A stretch of DNA of 64,000 nucleotides from Paenibacillus sp. PL91 (GCF_012935325.2 NZ_JABBYG020000012.1:1-64000); one strand, 5' to 3'; shown: positions 17,200 through 27,040, numbered from the stretch's first letter. Translations and numbers: made by a program. The notes: generated from the letters alone by a model not told the origin.

Positions 17200-18042
17200 A
17201 TGAGTTATTTCACGGATTCGACTTGGCATGACTGGTTAAAGGACATCATCGATGTTGGCATAGTCAGTTTTATTATTTATAAAATGATTTTGCTAGTACG
17301 CGGAACCCGCGCGGTTCAGCTGTTGAAAGGGATATTCATACTCGTTGCAGTATGGGCTCTGAGCACATGGTTTAATTTGTACACGTTAAAATGGCTCATG
17401 AACCAGATGTTCACATTCGGTATCGTTAGTGTGCTCATTATTTTTCAGCCTGAGCTCAGACGTGTGCTTGAGCAGCTTGGGCGCGGAAAGTTTTTTGCGC
17501 GAGCCTACTCGCTTGACAAGGATGTCGTTAATGAGCAAATTGACGGTGTCATTAAAGCTATCCGTTTTATGGCAGAGCGCAAGATCGGAGCGCTGATCGT
17601 ATTCGAACGCAGTACGGGACTCAGTGAATTGATTGAATCGGGCATCCGGATGGAATCGAAAATTACGTCGGAGCTGCTTATTAATATTTTCACGCCGAAT
17701 ACACCACTTCACGATGGTGCGGTCATTATTCGCTCTACGCAAATTATGGCAGCTGGCTGTTACTTGCCGTTGTCCGAGAACCCTTTTATAAGCAAAGAGC
17801 TGGGTACACGCCACCGTGCCGCTATCGGGGTAAGCGAGGTAACGGATGCTATATCGGTAACCGTATCGGAAGAAACGGGACAAGTATCGTTATCGCTTGG
17901 AGGCATGATCGTTCGGGATATTAACGAGGAGTCTCTAATTTCCAAGCTATTCGATGAGCTGACACCAAAAACGAACGGTCGCACGAAGGAACGCGTGTCG
18001 GTGTCGTCTCTTTGGAAGCGGAAAGGAGGCCGTGATGGATAA
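17200..18042 (+). CDS. cdaA: Membrane diadenylate cyclase CdaA
   Basis: This 280-residue enzyme condenses two ATP to cyclic di-AMP. Three N-terminal membrane helices (about 17-85) precede the DAC domain with the two signature motifs: DGA at 172-174 (LHDGAVII) and RHR at 204-206 (LGTRHRAAIG). Length and layout equal B. subtilis CdaA (YbbP). The stop overlaps the start of cdaR, and glmM follows, the conserved CdaA-CdaR-GlmM regulatory trio. In related bacteria GlmM and CdaR bind CdaA and tune c-di-AMP levels. Confidence 0.96.
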   Translation: MSYFTDSTWHDWLKDIIDVGIVSFIIYKMILLVRGTRAVQLLKGIFILVAVWALSTWFNLYTLKWLMNQMFTFGIVSVLIIFQPELRRVLEQLGRGKFFARAYSLDKDVVNEQIDGVIKAIRFMAERKIGALIVFERSTGLSELIESGIRMESKITSELLINIFTPNTPLHDGAVIIRSTQIMAAGCYLPLSENPFISKELGTRHRAAIGVSEVTDAISVTVSEETGQVSLSLGGMIVRDINEESLISKLFDELTPKTNGRTKERVSVSSLWKRKGGRDG

Positions 18043-19432
18043 ATGGCTAAGTCATCCCACCGCGCTCAAAATCATTTCCGTAATAGTAGGCCTGCTGCTC
18101 TGGGCGGTTGTACATATTGATCCCGATACGTCGCCACAGACAGTAACCACAACGAATTTTGATACAAAGACGATAGAGGCATCCGTTATTACCCCAGAGG
18201 GCTTGGATGCTGACAAGTATGTGCTTACTGCCATGGAACCAACTGTTGTAAGGCTTAACGTGCAGGGCCGGCTATCCGATCTGCTCAAAAATTCCTCACT
18301 GGATGATTATGTTGTGAAGGTTGACTTGAAAGGGACGAAAGCAGGCATACAGGAGCTGCCCTTGACCGTGAGCTTGCCTAAAGGGATTCAGCTCGTCGAT
18401 ATGTCGCCGCGTACCGTTACCGTGCAAATCGAGGAGATATTGACGAACCCATTCGAGCTTCAGGTCGTTACCGAGGGTAACCCTGCTGATGGATATGTAG
18501 AGGGAGCATCTACGATTGTAGGGCCAACGCAAGCCGTTCAGGTTACGCTGCCTAAAGATGATATGAGCAGAGTTGGGCTGGTAACGACGGAGGTTAATAT
18601 CGAGGGCGCTGATAAAACAGTTGTGAACAAAAAAGCTAAAGTTCTCGTATATGATACAGACGGCATAGAAATGACGAATGCAATCATTTCTCCAGAAACG
18701 GTGCATGTCGAGGTGAAGGTGACGCCGCCTTTCAAAAAACTGCCTTTACAAGTACGCTATACCGGCACATTGCCTGAGGGGCTAAGTCTAGTTTCCGTTA
18801 AGCCGGCGATTGATCAGGTGACTGTGTTCGGGGAACAGAAGGCGTTAGATGAGCTGAAGGTTTATGATGGCGTCGTGCTCGACCTATCGAAGGTGAAGCA
18901 ATCAGGCAGCTTACAGGTGAAGACGGAGCCAGTCGATGGCATTAAATCCATTGACCCAGGCGAAGTAACGCTTGAAGTTGTTGTAGCGCCAAATATTACG
19001 CGAACCTTTACAGGATTGCCTGTCAAGATTGAGGGGCTGGCAAGCGGTACATCTGCCATCATTCGTACGCCGGCGGACGGCAAATTTGATTTGACCGTCA
19101 ACGGAGCAGAATCGGTGCTGTCCTCGCTTAAGGCAGAGGCCATTACGATTATTGCAAATACGGAGGGGCTGACGCCAGGCTTGCATGTCGTAACGCTTCA
19201 GGTCGATGTGCCAGCCTATGTATCGACGGTTCTTGCTGAAGGGCAGACACTGACCGTGTCCATCGAAATTATCGACGATGAAGCTACAGGGTCAGAGCAA
19301 GACAACTCTGAGGAAGTTGGAGGCACTCCAACAGAGGAGCCTCCAGCCTCTACGCCTCCGCCGCCAGATACCGGTGAGGAGAACGGCAATGGCAGCGGAA
19401 ACGCAGGAGACAGCACAAATACGAATCCTTAG
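18035..19432 (+). CDS. cdaR: CdaA regulatory protein CdaR (YbbR domains)
   Basis: This 465-residue protein has one N-terminal membrane segment (ALKIISVIVGLLLWAVVHID) and an extracellular region of about four YbbR-type repeats (EELxxEDVxVxVDLSG-like beta units). It ends in a Pro/Gly/Asn-rich tail. It modulates CdaA. ATG 18035 is 5 nt after AAAGGAGG (18022-18029). The GTG at 18032 would be too close. It overlaps cdaA by 8 nt, implying translational coupling. Confidence 0.92.
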   Translation: MDKWLSHPTALKIISVIVGLLLWAVVHIDPDTSPQTVTTTNFDTKTIEASVITPEGLDADKYVLTAMEPTVVRLNVQGRLSDLLKNSSLDDYVVKVDLKGTKAGIQELPLTVSLPKGIQLVDMSPRTVTVQIEEILTNPFELQVVTEGNPADGYVEGASTIVGPTQAVQVTLPKDDMSRVGLVTTEVNIEGADKTVVNKKAKVLVYDTDGIEMTNAIISPETVHVEVKVTPPFKKLPLQVRYTGTLPEGLSLVSVKPAIDQVTVFGEQKALDELKVYDGVVLDLSKVKQSGSLQVKTEPVDGIKSIDPGEVTLEVVVAPNITRTFTGLPVKIEGLASGTSAIIRTPADGKFDLTVNGAESVLSSLKAEAITIIANTEGLTPGLHVVTLQVDVPAYVSTVLAEGQTLTVSIEIIDDEATGSEQDNSEEVGGTPTEEPPASTPPPPDTGEENGNGSGNAGDSTNTNP

Positions 19433-19494
19433 ACAATCAAGCATAATGAGCAAATGATAAAGAACGCAGTATATGACAAAGGAGCATTTTAACT

Positions 19495-20835
19495 ATGGGG
19501 AAATATTTCGGTACTGATGGTGTGCGGGGCGTAGCCAATCGCGAGCTTACACCAGAACTGGCTTACAAGATCGGTCGCTGTGGCGGCTATGTTTTGACAC
19601 GGAAGGCTAAGAAGCCTAAGGTCGTAATCGGCTTGGATACACGCATCTCCGGCCCGATGCTGGAATCTGCGCTAATAGCGGGATTATTGTCGATTGGTGC
19701 AAGCGTTGTGCGTCTTGGCGTCGTTTCTACGCCTGCAGTTGCTTACATTACACGTGAATTAAACGCGGACGCGGGCGTTATGATTTCCGCATCGCATAAT
19801 CCTGTAGAGGATAATGGCATTAAATTTTTCGCTGGCGACGGCTTTAAGTTATCGGATGATACCGAGCTCGAAATCGAACAATTGATTGATGCACTTACAG
19901 ATGAGTTGCCACGCCCTGAGGGTGGCGATATCGGAGCGGTATCAAGCGATAAAGGTGCTAAGCAGCGTTATTTGGATTATTTGAAAACAACGATCAACGG
20001 CGATTTCAGCGGCATGAAAATCGTACTCGACTGCGCGAACGGCTCCGCATATGAGCTGGCTCCTTCCGTATTCCGCGAGCTTGGTGCGGAAATTATTACG
20101 GTAGGCGCAGAGCCGGATGGACTGAATATTAACGCAGGCGTCGGTTCGACGCATCCAGAATATTTGCGCGAGCAGGTACTCCAGCATGGTGCGGATATTG
20201 GGCTTTCTTTTGACGGGGATGCCGATCGTTTGATCGCGATTGACGAGAAAGGCGAAGAGGTAGACGGCGACTTTATTTTGTGCATTATTGGCGATGCGAT
20301 GAAGCGGGCCGGCAAGCTAAAGGAAGATACAATCGTAACGACTGTTATGGCTAATATTGGATTCTTTAAAGGCGCGGAGCGTATCGGTCTGAAAACCGCA
20401 CAGACGGCAGTAGGCGACCGCTACGTGATGGAAGAAATGCGCCGCGGCGGCTTCAACCTAGGCGGAGAGCAATCCGGCCACGTTATTTTCCTTGATCATA
20501 TTACGACGGGCGACGGTATTCTGACTGCGCTGCAGCTTGTTGATACACTAGCAGCTTCTGGCAAAAAAATAAGCGAGCTTAAAGGACTTATGCGCAAATA
20601 TCCGCAAAAGCTCGTTAACGTTCGTGTCGCGGATAAAAGCTTATACCAAGGCAATGCCGCTATCGAAGAAGCGGTTAAGCGCGTGGAGCTTGAGCTGGGC
20701 GATAACGGCCGCGTGCTTGTTCGTCCATCGGGTACAGAATCCTTGATCCGCGTGATGGCGGAAGGGCCAGAGAAGGATCAGGTCGAGGCTTACGTTGCGC
20801 AAATTGCTGATGTCGTTAAAAGTGAACTAGGTTAA
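19495..20835 (+). CDS. glmM: Phosphoglucosamine mutase GlmM
   Basis: This 446-residue enzyme converts glucosamine-6-phosphate to glucosamine-1-phosphate on the way to UDP-GlcNAc. Motifs: FGTDGVRG at the N-terminus, the phosphoserine loop MISASHNP with Ser100, the metal loop SFDGDADR near 240, GGEQSGH near 325 and the phosphate loop RPSGTESLIRVM near the end. ATG follows AAAGGAG. It works together with glmS downstream and is a known partner of CdaA. Confidence 0.97.
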   Translation: MGKYFGTDGVRGVANRELTPELAYKIGRCGGYVLTRKAKKPKVVIGLDTRISGPMLESALIAGLLSIGASVVRLGVVSTPAVAYITRELNADAGVMISASHNPVEDNGIKFFAGDGFKLSDDTELEIEQLIDALTDELPRPEGGDIGAVSSDKGAKQRYLDYLKTTINGDFSGMKIVLDCANGSAYELAPSVFRELGAEIITVGAEPDGLNINAGVGSTHPEYLREQVLQHGADIGLSFDGDADRLIAIDEKGEEVDGDFILCIIGDAMKRAGKLKEDTIVTTVMANIGFFKGAERIGLKTAQTAVGDRYVMEEMRRGGFNLGGEQSGHVIFLDHITTGDGILTALQLVDTLAASGKKISELKGLMRKYPQKLVNVRVADKSLYQGNAAIEEAVKRVELELGDNGRVLVRPSGTESLIRVMAEGPEKDQVEAYVAQIADVVKSELG

Positions 20836-20852
20836 TTATACGAAAATGGTGT

Positions 20853-20902
20853 CGAAAGCTTGTCGGATCTTGTTGCTGACAGGCTTTCGCTGCACTTTTT
20901 TG
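20853..20902 (+). terminator. Terminator of glmM
   Basis: CGAAAGC-TTGTC...GAC-A-GGCTTTCG hairpin with TTTTTT ten nt after the stem, directly downstream of glmM. It is weaker than typical because the T run is displaced. Confidence 0.55.
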
Positions 20903-21011
20903 GAAAAAAGGTATCGTTATTTTCATGGAATGGTTGCACGACCGCCAGAAAATGAATATGATAGGTAGTATGATTCTAGAAGGAAAGCGAGGATAGAGGT
21001 TATTTAAGCAA

Positions 21012-21190
21012 GTTAAGCGCCAGAGCTTGCGTGATGAATGATCTGTTGTAAGGCTGGGAAGATGAGCTTGAAGCGGGTGTTCATACGGGAAGCTGACGAG
21101 GTGAAGGTGTTCGAAACATTCGGCGGGGACCTTCCGGTATTTGCAAGCCAACCGAAAGCTGTTACGTAAAACGGCCGGGCGACCGGTCAT
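21012..21190 (+). promoter_or_regulatory. glmS ribozyme (GlcN6P-responsive self-cleaving riboswitch)
   Basis: The conserved core is visible. AAGCGCCAGAGCTTG at 21015-21029 carries the cleavage site between A21016 and G21017. GCTGACGAGGTGAAGGTG and TTCGGCGGGGACCTTCCGG match the P2.1/P2.2 and P3 core, and CCGAAAGCTGTTACG matches P3-P4. It lies 211 nt before glmS on the same strand, where this element always occurs. Binding of glucosamine-6-phosphate triggers cleavage and lowers glmS mRNA. Confidence 0.9.
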
Positions 21191-21400
21191 ACAATCGTGC
21201 AGCAGGCTGCTTGTTTTTTCATGCAATTATCGATTACTCCCGTATGTCCAAGATGCCACCAGTGGGGTGGGCACGGGCAGAGGGGTTACATTTTCCGCAA
21301 TATTGGGACTAATCTGTGACAACTTCATATTGCCTGTGCCACGCATTGGCAGGCATCCGACAAGGACGGGAAAATAACCTTATCGGAGGCCTATTAAATT

Positions 21401-23233
21401 ATGTGTGGAATTGTAGGATATATTGGTAAACGCGACTCTCAGGACATTTTGCTCGAAGGATTGAAGAAGCTGGAGTACCGGGGTTATGATTCCGCCGGTA
21501 TCGCTGTCTTCACGAAAAACGGGTTAGAAATTACGAAGTCCAAAGGTCGTTTGGCGAATCTTGAAGGCTTGCTGCGCGAGGAGCCGCTTGAAGGCTCTGT
21601 CGGAATTGGCCATACTCGCTGGGCAACTCACGGTAAACCATCTGATGTGAACTCGCATCCGCATACGGACAACACGGCGAAATTTTCCGTTGTTCATAAC
21701 GGTATCATTGAGAACTATTTGAATTTGAAGGAAGAATTAATGCAAAAGGGTCATGTTTTCGTATCGGAAACGGATACGGAAGTCATTTCCCATCTGGTTG
21801 CTGATGAATATAACGGCAATATCGTGGAAGCCGTTCAACGCGCGGTTAAGCGTATGCGTGGTGCGTTCGCGCTTGGCGTATTGACGGAGTTCGAACCAGA
21901 ACGCCTTGTAGCTGTTCGCTTTGCAAGCCCGCTCGTAATCGGCGTAGGTGAAGGCGAAAACTTCATTGGCTCGGATATTCCGGCAATTTTGGAGCATACT
22001 CGCAACGTATACATTTTGAACGACGGCGAAATGGCGATTCTGACACGCGATGCTGTCGAAGTGATGACGACTGAAGGCGAAACTATTTCCAAGGAAATAT
22101 TTCATGTCGATTGGGATCTAGTAACGGCGGAGAAAGCCGGATTTGATCACTTCATGCTGAAGGAAATTCATGAGCAGCCAAAAGCGTATCGCGATACGAT
22201 GATGAGCCGTATTTCCGAAGACGGCAAATCTGTTGAACTTAAAGAGCTGGGAATGTCAGCTGAATATATTAAATCGATTCGCAAAGTACAGATCGTGGCA
22301 TGTGGAACAGCTTACCATGCAGGTCTTGTCGGCAAATCGGTCATTGAGTCGCTTGCACGCATCCCGGTAGAGACGGATGTTGCATCCGAATACCGTTACC
22401 GCTCGCCAATCGTGACGCCGGATACGCTAGTCATCGTTGTAAGCCAATCAGGTGAAACGGCTGATACGCTGGCAGCTCTACGTGAAGCACAGCGCAACGG
22501 CGCTCGCGTGCTTGCCATCACGAACGTAGTCGGCAGCTCGGTAGCTCGTGAAGCGGATCATGTGCTTATTACATGGGCAGGTCTTGAAATTGCGGTTGCT
22601 TCGACAAAAGCATACACTTCGCAGCTAATCGCATTTTATCTATTTGGCTTGCACCTGGCTGGCACGCTTGAGACGAAAGAGGCTTCTTATATTGCCGAAG
22701 TCATCGATGCTATGCATGAGCTGCCTGCACAGGTTGAGAGTATTCTAGAGCAAGCGATCGTGCTTAAGCAGGTTGCTGAATCGATCTCGCACCATAAGCA
22801 CCTGTTCTTCATCGGCCGCGGCGTAGACTACGCTGTCGCACAAGAAGGCTCGCTGAAGCTGAAGGAAATTTCGTATATTCACTCCGAGGCTTATGCGGCT
22901 GGAGAGCTGAAGCACGGTACATTGGCGCTTATCGAGGAGGGCATTCCCGTTATCGCTCTTGTAACGCAGGAGGAGCTATACGAGAAGACGCTTAGCAACA
23001 TCAAGGAAGTTAAAGCGCGCGGCGCACATGTCCTTGGTATCGCAAACGTAGGCACAGAAGACGAAGTCATGAAATCCGTCGACGAGCTATTCGCTATTCC
23101 GAAGACGCTGCCGCTCTTGTCACCAGCATTGTCGGTTATACCGCTGCAGCTGATCTCCTATTATGCTTCGCTTGCTTTGGAGCATGATGTGGATAAACCG
23201 CGGAATTTGGCTAAGAGTGTTACGGTGGAGTAG
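21401..23233 (+). CDS. glmS: Glutamine-fructose-6-phosphate aminotransferase GlmS
   Basis: This 610-residue enzyme makes glucosamine-6-phosphate from fructose-6-phosphate and glutamine, the first step to UDP-GlcNAc. After Met removal, Cys1 is the glutaminase nucleophile (MCGIVGYIG). GYDSAGIAV, GIGHTRWATHG and HNGIIENY mark the Ntn domain. Two SIS domains follow (CGTAYHAG, VVSQSGETADT, GRGVDYAVAQEGSLKLKEI) and the end is KPRNLAKSVTVE. GGAGG lies 11 nt before the ATG. The gene is controlled by the ribozyme in its leader. Confidence 0.97.
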   Translation: MCGIVGYIGKRDSQDILLEGLKKLEYRGYDSAGIAVFTKNGLEITKSKGRLANLEGLLREEPLEGSVGIGHTRWATHGKPSDVNSHPHTDNTAKFSVVHNGIIENYLNLKEELMQKGHVFVSETDTEVISHLVADEYNGNIVEAVQRAVKRMRGAFALGVLTEFEPERLVAVRFASPLVIGVGEGENFIGSDIPAILEHTRNVYILNDGEMAILTRDAVEVMTTEGETISKEIFHVDWDLVTAEKAGFDHFMLKEIHEQPKAYRDTMMSRISEDGKSVELKELGMSAEYIKSIRKVQIVACGTAYHAGLVGKSVIESLARIPVETDVASEYRYRSPIVTPDTLVIVVSQSGETADTLAALREAQRNGARVLAITNVVGSSVAREADHVLITWAGLEIAVASTKAYTSQLIAFYLFGLHLAGTLETKEASYIAEVIDAMHELPAQVESILEQAIVLKQVAESISHHKHLFFIGRGVDYAVAQEGSLKLKEISYIHSEAYAAGELKHGTLALIEEGIPVIALVTQEELYEKTLSNIKEVKARGAHVLGIANVGTEDEVMKSVDELFAIPKTLPLLSPALSVIPLQLISYYASLALEHDVDKPRNLAKSVTVE

Positions 23234-23317
23234 GGAGTTAGGGTTAAGAGTCAAGGTGTGTTCGATGACAATAAAGTTGTTAACCGGACATTATAGTTGT
23301 TAACTGAATAACTAAAG

Positions 23318-23350
23318 AAGTCTCGATGTTCTGTGAACATCGGGACTTTA
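23318..23350 (+). terminator. Terminator after glmS
   Basis: AGTCTCGATGTTC/GAACATCGGGACT 13-bp hairpin with loop TGT and a short T-rich tail, 85 nt after glmS. Confidence 0.65.
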
Positions 23351-23366
23351 TTATTATCTGGGGGTT

Positions 23367-23661
23367 ATGAAGACAATATTAGAGCGTGTAAAAAGAATTA
23401 GAAAGATCAATGAACTTAACCAAGTTAATAATTATAGGTGTGTATCAGGGAACTTTGAGTGGAATTGAGCAGGATAAATATTATCCCTCAACAGAAACTA
23501 TCATGGCTATATACACTAATTTTCGTGCTGATATACATTGGATTTTGTTCAATGCCTTGAAAAATGATGAAGTTAACTTACTGAGTATATATAGAAATTT
23601 AAAACAACAAGACCAAAAAGAAATTATTGATTATATAGATTTTAAACTGAAGAAGAGTTGA
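23367..23661 (+). pseudogene. Frameshifted XRE-family HTH regulator
   Basis: ATG at 23367 starts MKTILERVKRIRKINELNQVN, the first helix of a Cro/CI-type helix-turn-helix. The frame then goes wrong at about 23425-23440. The next frame continues with VYQGTLSGIEQDKYYPSTET, the recognition part, and a typical C-terminal LKQQDQKEIIDYIDFKLKK. A one-base change splits a protein of about 97 residues. It lies at the border between the glmS operon and the accessory region. A sequencing error cannot be excluded. Confidence 0.6.
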
Positions 23662-23941
23662 GTCATTAATCGCGAGTTGGCTAATCATCACTAGAGTGGT
23701 GTCTGTTTGAAGTGATTTGGTGAAAAAAATGAGAAAATGGGGGTAACTTACTGGCTCATCTGAGGATTGCGTGGAGTTGTCGGAATGGGTTATTTAAACA
23801 CTTCTACAACATTACTATGACAACCTAAATTCGTCTGACACATACACGTTCCTTTATCAAGCAGCTTATAAAAATGTATAAGTAAAAGCAGCTCTACTTT
23901 GTATAAGGAACGAGCTGCCTTTTAAGTTATCTCGTGTCAGA

Positions 23942-24037
23942 AGAAAATAAAGTTCTAGACTGAAAAATAAAGCGTTAGACTAGGCAAATAAAGTTTTAGA
24001 CTGACGATGCTTCATTAAGCTAACGGGCAGTTTAGCG
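23942..24037. repeat. Composite repeat: three TTAGACTG units plus CTAACGGG module
   Basis: Three direct copies of AAATAAAGnnnTAGACT (near 23945, 23965 and 23987) are followed by CATTAAGCTAACGGGCAGTT. It belongs to the dispersed family described in the findings. Confidence 0.65.
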
Positions 24038-24265
24038 TGGAAATGACCAAATCGAAAACATGAAAAGATGACATCAAAAGTTACACTTTTTGGATAAAAG
24101 TAAATGAAATATAATGTCCTAGGAACCTCCTAAGAGAAGCATTTGCCTGAAGAAAGGATATCGCCTGCTTTAACCGAGTGCTTAGAAATTGAGAGTGGTT
24201 ATTTGAAGTAATCTACTACTGGGGGAACCATTTATATATATGGTCAGGCACGAAGATTCGCCTAA

Positions 24266-24478
24266 AATGGAAGGAAGCGAAAGAACACGAGACTAATTGT
24301 TTTTGAGGAACTAAAAGAAACCGTGTTTATTGGTGATGATAAAGTAATGTCTGTTAAGGATGTGTATCCATTAGTAAAGAAGATGTTTTCAGACCCAGAC
24401 TTTTCGTTGCCTGGAGCCTGGCAGGATAATATTGGAACAAACGAAAATAGAAATTTTTTAAAAGGGGAATCGAGATGA
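24266..24478 (+). pseudogene. Unrecognised ORF remnant overlapping the hydrolase start
   Basis: A 70-codon open stretch without a clear start reads RLIVFEELKETVFIGDD and then VKDVYPLVKKMFSDPDF, and ends in TGA overlapping the hydrolase ATG (ATGA). The overlap suggests a former upstream gene in an operon. I do not recognise the protein. The 600 nt before it, apart from the repeat, hold nothing I can name. Confidence 0.35.
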
Positions 24479-25977
24479 GGCTGTTTGAACTTTTGCTTTT
24501 TTTGTCAAACATCGGCTTGTTTGCATTAACAGTCCTATTAAAAATAGGACTGCGTAGAATTCCAGTATTCGTTGCAAGCGGGATCGCCACACTTTTACTG
24601 GTCATTCATTGGACGGTGGAAGGATACAGAGTTCAGCTATTTTTCCCATATTGCATAACGATCATTTTTTTAGCCATTTCAGGTTATAGCTATTTTAAAA
24701 AAAACGGCCCAAAAAAAATCCCGCGATTCATGTTGGGTTCAGCTAATACCGCTATAGCGATAATGCTGGTCGTAACAGCGGGTCTCCTGTATGCTTTTCC
24801 TGTATTTAAACTACCTGAACCGACAGGCGAATTTAAGGTGGGAACGCAAACTTTTCATTTCGTGGATACAAAAAGGGAAGAGATTTTCGACGAAGCCAGA
24901 GATGGCAAGAGAGAATTGATGGTTCAAGTATGGTACCCGGTTCAAGCTGGCACCGGCAAGCACGCTCCCGTTATTCCCGATACCCGGATTTTACGTTATA
25001 TGGCCGCGGACTATGGCCTTCCCGGGTTTACTTTTCAACACCTGAAGTACGTATCCAGTCATGCTTATTCGGGGGCCGAAGTCTCTTCGGCACAGACTTC
25101 ATACCCGCTGATCCTTGCGAATCCCGGCAACGGCTCTTCCAGGTTCCTCCACACGTCGCAAGCCGAAAATCTCGCGAGTCACGGATATATCGTGGCAGTG
25201 ATCGACCACACCTACAATACATTTGCAACCGAGTTTCCGGACGGTCGAATCACGACCAGCACAACTAACGATTTATTCTCGCCCGACCATGATTACCGGA
25301 CGAGTAGAGGAAATCGCGACAAGTTAGGAAAAGTTTTAACCGGCGATGTGGCGTTTGCCCTGGACCAATTCGAGCTCATCCAATCGGGGCAGATTCCAAG
25401 TCATCTAAAAGGGAGGATTGATCTCGGTCATGTCGGGGTGTTCGGTCATTCCATTGGCGGAGCGACGGCCTATGACGCTTCTTACGATCCGCGAATCGCG
25501 GTTGGAATAGACTTAGATGGAGGGCTTTATCGACTGCATGACAGAGAGGGTCTGCGAAAGCCGTTTTTGTTCATCAACTCGGAAAGCTATTTCGAAAAAT
25601 TAAAAATGGTGATGGATAACCGGGTCTACACGGATGCAGAGCTTAACCGTATGGGATCAACAAGAGAGTGGGAGGATCAAGTAACGGAAGATAAAAAGTT
25701 GGAGCTTGAACGGATGCGCGAAACGGTCGACGAAGGGGGACAAGTCCTCTATATCGAAAATACGGAGCATTTGAATTTTGCCGACGTACAGTTCATTTCT
25801 CCAATTTTCAAAATGCTGGGCATTACAGGAAAGATTGCGCCCGAAAGAGCGAACTCCGTTATCAATGCCCATATGCTGGATTTCTTCGATATGTATTTAA
25901 AAAATCAAGGCGGAATCTTAATGAAAGGACCGGATAGCCGCTTTCCGGAGGTGAAGTTCGTAACCTCGCTATTATAA
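24475..25977 (+). CDS. Membrane-anchored alpha/beta hydrolase (PAF-acetylhydrolase-like)
   Basis: This 500-residue protein starts with about four membrane helices (4-20, 30-45, 56-70, 88-107), then an alpha/beta-hydrolase domain. ELMVQVWYPV, LILANPGNGSSR (oxyanion region), VAVIDHTYN, the nucleophile elbow GVFGHSIGGATAYD and a late His in NTEHLNF form a plausible Ser-Asp-His set. The layout resembles the plasma platelet-activating-factor acetylhydrolase/dienelactone hydrolase group. The substrate is unknown, possibly an acyl ester at the membrane surface. AAAGGGG precedes the ATG. It overlaps a decayed upstream frame by 4 nt. No regulatory partner lies next to it. Confidence 0.75.
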   Translation: MRLFELLLFLSNIGLFALTVLLKIGLRRIPVFVASGIATLLLVIHWTVEGYRVQLFFPYCITIIFLAISGYSYFKKNGPKKIPRFMLGSANTAIAIMLVVTAGLLYAFPVFKLPEPTGEFKVGTQTFHFVDTKREEIFDEARDGKRELMVQVWYPVQAGTGKHAPVIPDTRILRYMAADYGLPGFTFQHLKYVSSHAYSGAEVSSAQTSYPLILANPGNGSSRFLHTSQAENLASHGYIVAVIDHTYNTFATEFPDGRITTSTTNDLFSPDHDYRTSRGNRDKLGKVLTGDVAFALDQFELIQSGQIPSHLKGRIDLGHVGVFGHSIGGATAYDASYDPRIAVGIDLDGGLYRLHDREGLRKPFLFINSESYFEKLKMVMDNRVYTDAELNRMGSTREWEDQVTEDKKLELERMRETVDEGGQVLYIENTEHLNFADVQFISPIFKMLGITGKIAPERANSVINAHMLDFFDMYLKNQGGILMKGPDSRFPEVKFVTSLL

Positions 25978-26341
25978 ATTACGGAACAGGCTACCGATTT
26001 TGATATGCTATCACCTACAACTAGCACCATCTCCGTCTAAGACCAAAAGTTTTGCGATGCCTATCCCATAACGCGACAAGTAATCGGAAGCATAGATGAC
26101 CATTGCAAATAAGGCTCGAGCGCCTCTGGATTTTGTGAATCCGCAAGCTGCGGGAGCTGCTCGAACAGGTGCTTTAAGCAAGAGAAGATAACGTTTTTTC
26201 AATTCTTTGAAGATACGGCGGCACTAGAAGAAGCTTTTGATTTAAGAAATCGTTGATATGTCTATGCACGACACAGCACTATGACGGAAGAATACATTGC
26301 ACTATCGGGGAACGATAGTTCACTGATAAGGAAGGAAACTG
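25978..26341. other. Intergenic stretch, nothing supported
   Basis: No convincing gene on either strand. A minus-strand frame at 26011-26202 lacks family resemblance and a ribosome binding site. Confidence 0.4.
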
Positions 26342-26653
26342 ATGAATTTTAAAGGACGGGACTGGACTGAATTAGCAACCTCTTGGTGTATTTTACTCGA
26401 CCATAGAAAAGATGAAGAAATACTTCAGGATATAGATCAAAAATTAAAGGAGTCAGTTAATCTGACAGGGATTCAAAATAATGATGTCATTCGAGATGCG
26501 AAAGAGTTCTTAAGTTTCTTTGTAAAGAACTTCAATAAAAACACGGAAGCAGCCGCCCATAATGATCGGCTGCTTCATTACACTAACGGGCCGTTTAGCG
26601 TAAAGATGTTGCAGGTTAAAACGTTGTTTCAAGTGAGTGTTGAAAGAAAATAA
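26342..26653 (+). CDS. Small hypothetical protein whose 3' end is replaced by a repeat
   Basis: GGAAGGAAA precedes the ATG. The first 65 or so residues (MNFKGRDWTELATSWCILLD, helical and acidic, DIDQKLKESVNLTGIQ) look like a genuine protein I do not recognise. From about residue 69 the frame runs through the hairpin and CTAACGGG module of the dispersed repeat, giving nonsense (AAAHNDRLLHYTNGPFSV). The natural C-terminus has therefore probably been lost. Its AT-rich base use is like the neighbouring small ORFs. Confidence 0.5.
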   Translation: MNFKGRDWTELATSWCILLDHRKDEEILQDIDQKLKESVNLTGIQNNDVIRDAKEFLSFFVKNFNKNTEAAAHNDRLLHYTNGPFSVKMLQVKTLFQVSVERK

Positions 26654-26700
26654 AGTATACTGAAAATAAAGTTGATACTGGAGAATAAAGGCTTAGATTA
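26546..26700. repeat. Composite repeat: hairpin, CTAACGGG module and three AATAAAG units
   Basis: The hairpin GAAGCAGCCG/CGGCTGCTTC (26546-26576) leads into CACTAACGGGCCGTTTAGCG. Further on (26646-26700) come three degenerate direct repeats of AAAATAAAGnnnATACTG/CTTAGA. Same family as 23942-24037. Confidence 0.6.
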
Positions 26701-26721
26701 TGTTATGGAGGTATGCCTTAA

Positions 26722-27024
26722 TTGTATTTCAATATGACTAAAACATTTTCGTATTTAATGATTGTCGCAGGGATTTTGTTGATTGGTCTTGGGTTATGGC
26801 AATACTTTCCCAAATCATTTTCATCTGATACTCCAGATAGCGTGTTTATGTCGATTACTACGAAAAGAGTTATATTTCCGATATTAGGTCTCATACTAAG
26901 TATAATTGGTTACACCTTAATAAGGTTTGTTCGTGAGGTTAAAGATGAAGTACAATCGCTTAGAAATGAGATAAGTCTTTTAGCCAATAAGGTAGAAAAG
27001 AACACCGAGAAGAGTCGAAATTAA
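26722..27024 (+). CDS. Small two-helix membrane protein of unknown function
   Basis: 100 residues from TTG 26722, with GGAGG ten nt upstream. An ATG at 26734 is the alternative but has poor spacing. Two membrane helices (about 12-27, LMIVAGILLIGLGLWQYF, and about 50-67, VIFPILGLILSIIGYTLI) are followed by a charged helix (VREVKDEVQSLRNEISLLANKVEKN) with heptad spacing, probably a short coiled coil in the cytoplasm. No family recognised. The dispersed repeat follows 17 nt after the stop. Confidence 0.55.
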   Translation: MYFNMTKTFSYLMIVAGILLIGLGLWQYFPKSFSSDTPDSVFMSITTKRVIFPILGLILSIIGYTLIRFVREVKDEVQSLRNEISLLANKVEKNTEKSRN

Positions 27025-27040
27025 CACTTATTTTTTTGTT

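Noticed and set aside
26011..26202. Minus-strand ORF of 63 codons
   Set aside because: No ribosome site and no recognisable family, and it lies in a stretch of decayed sequence.
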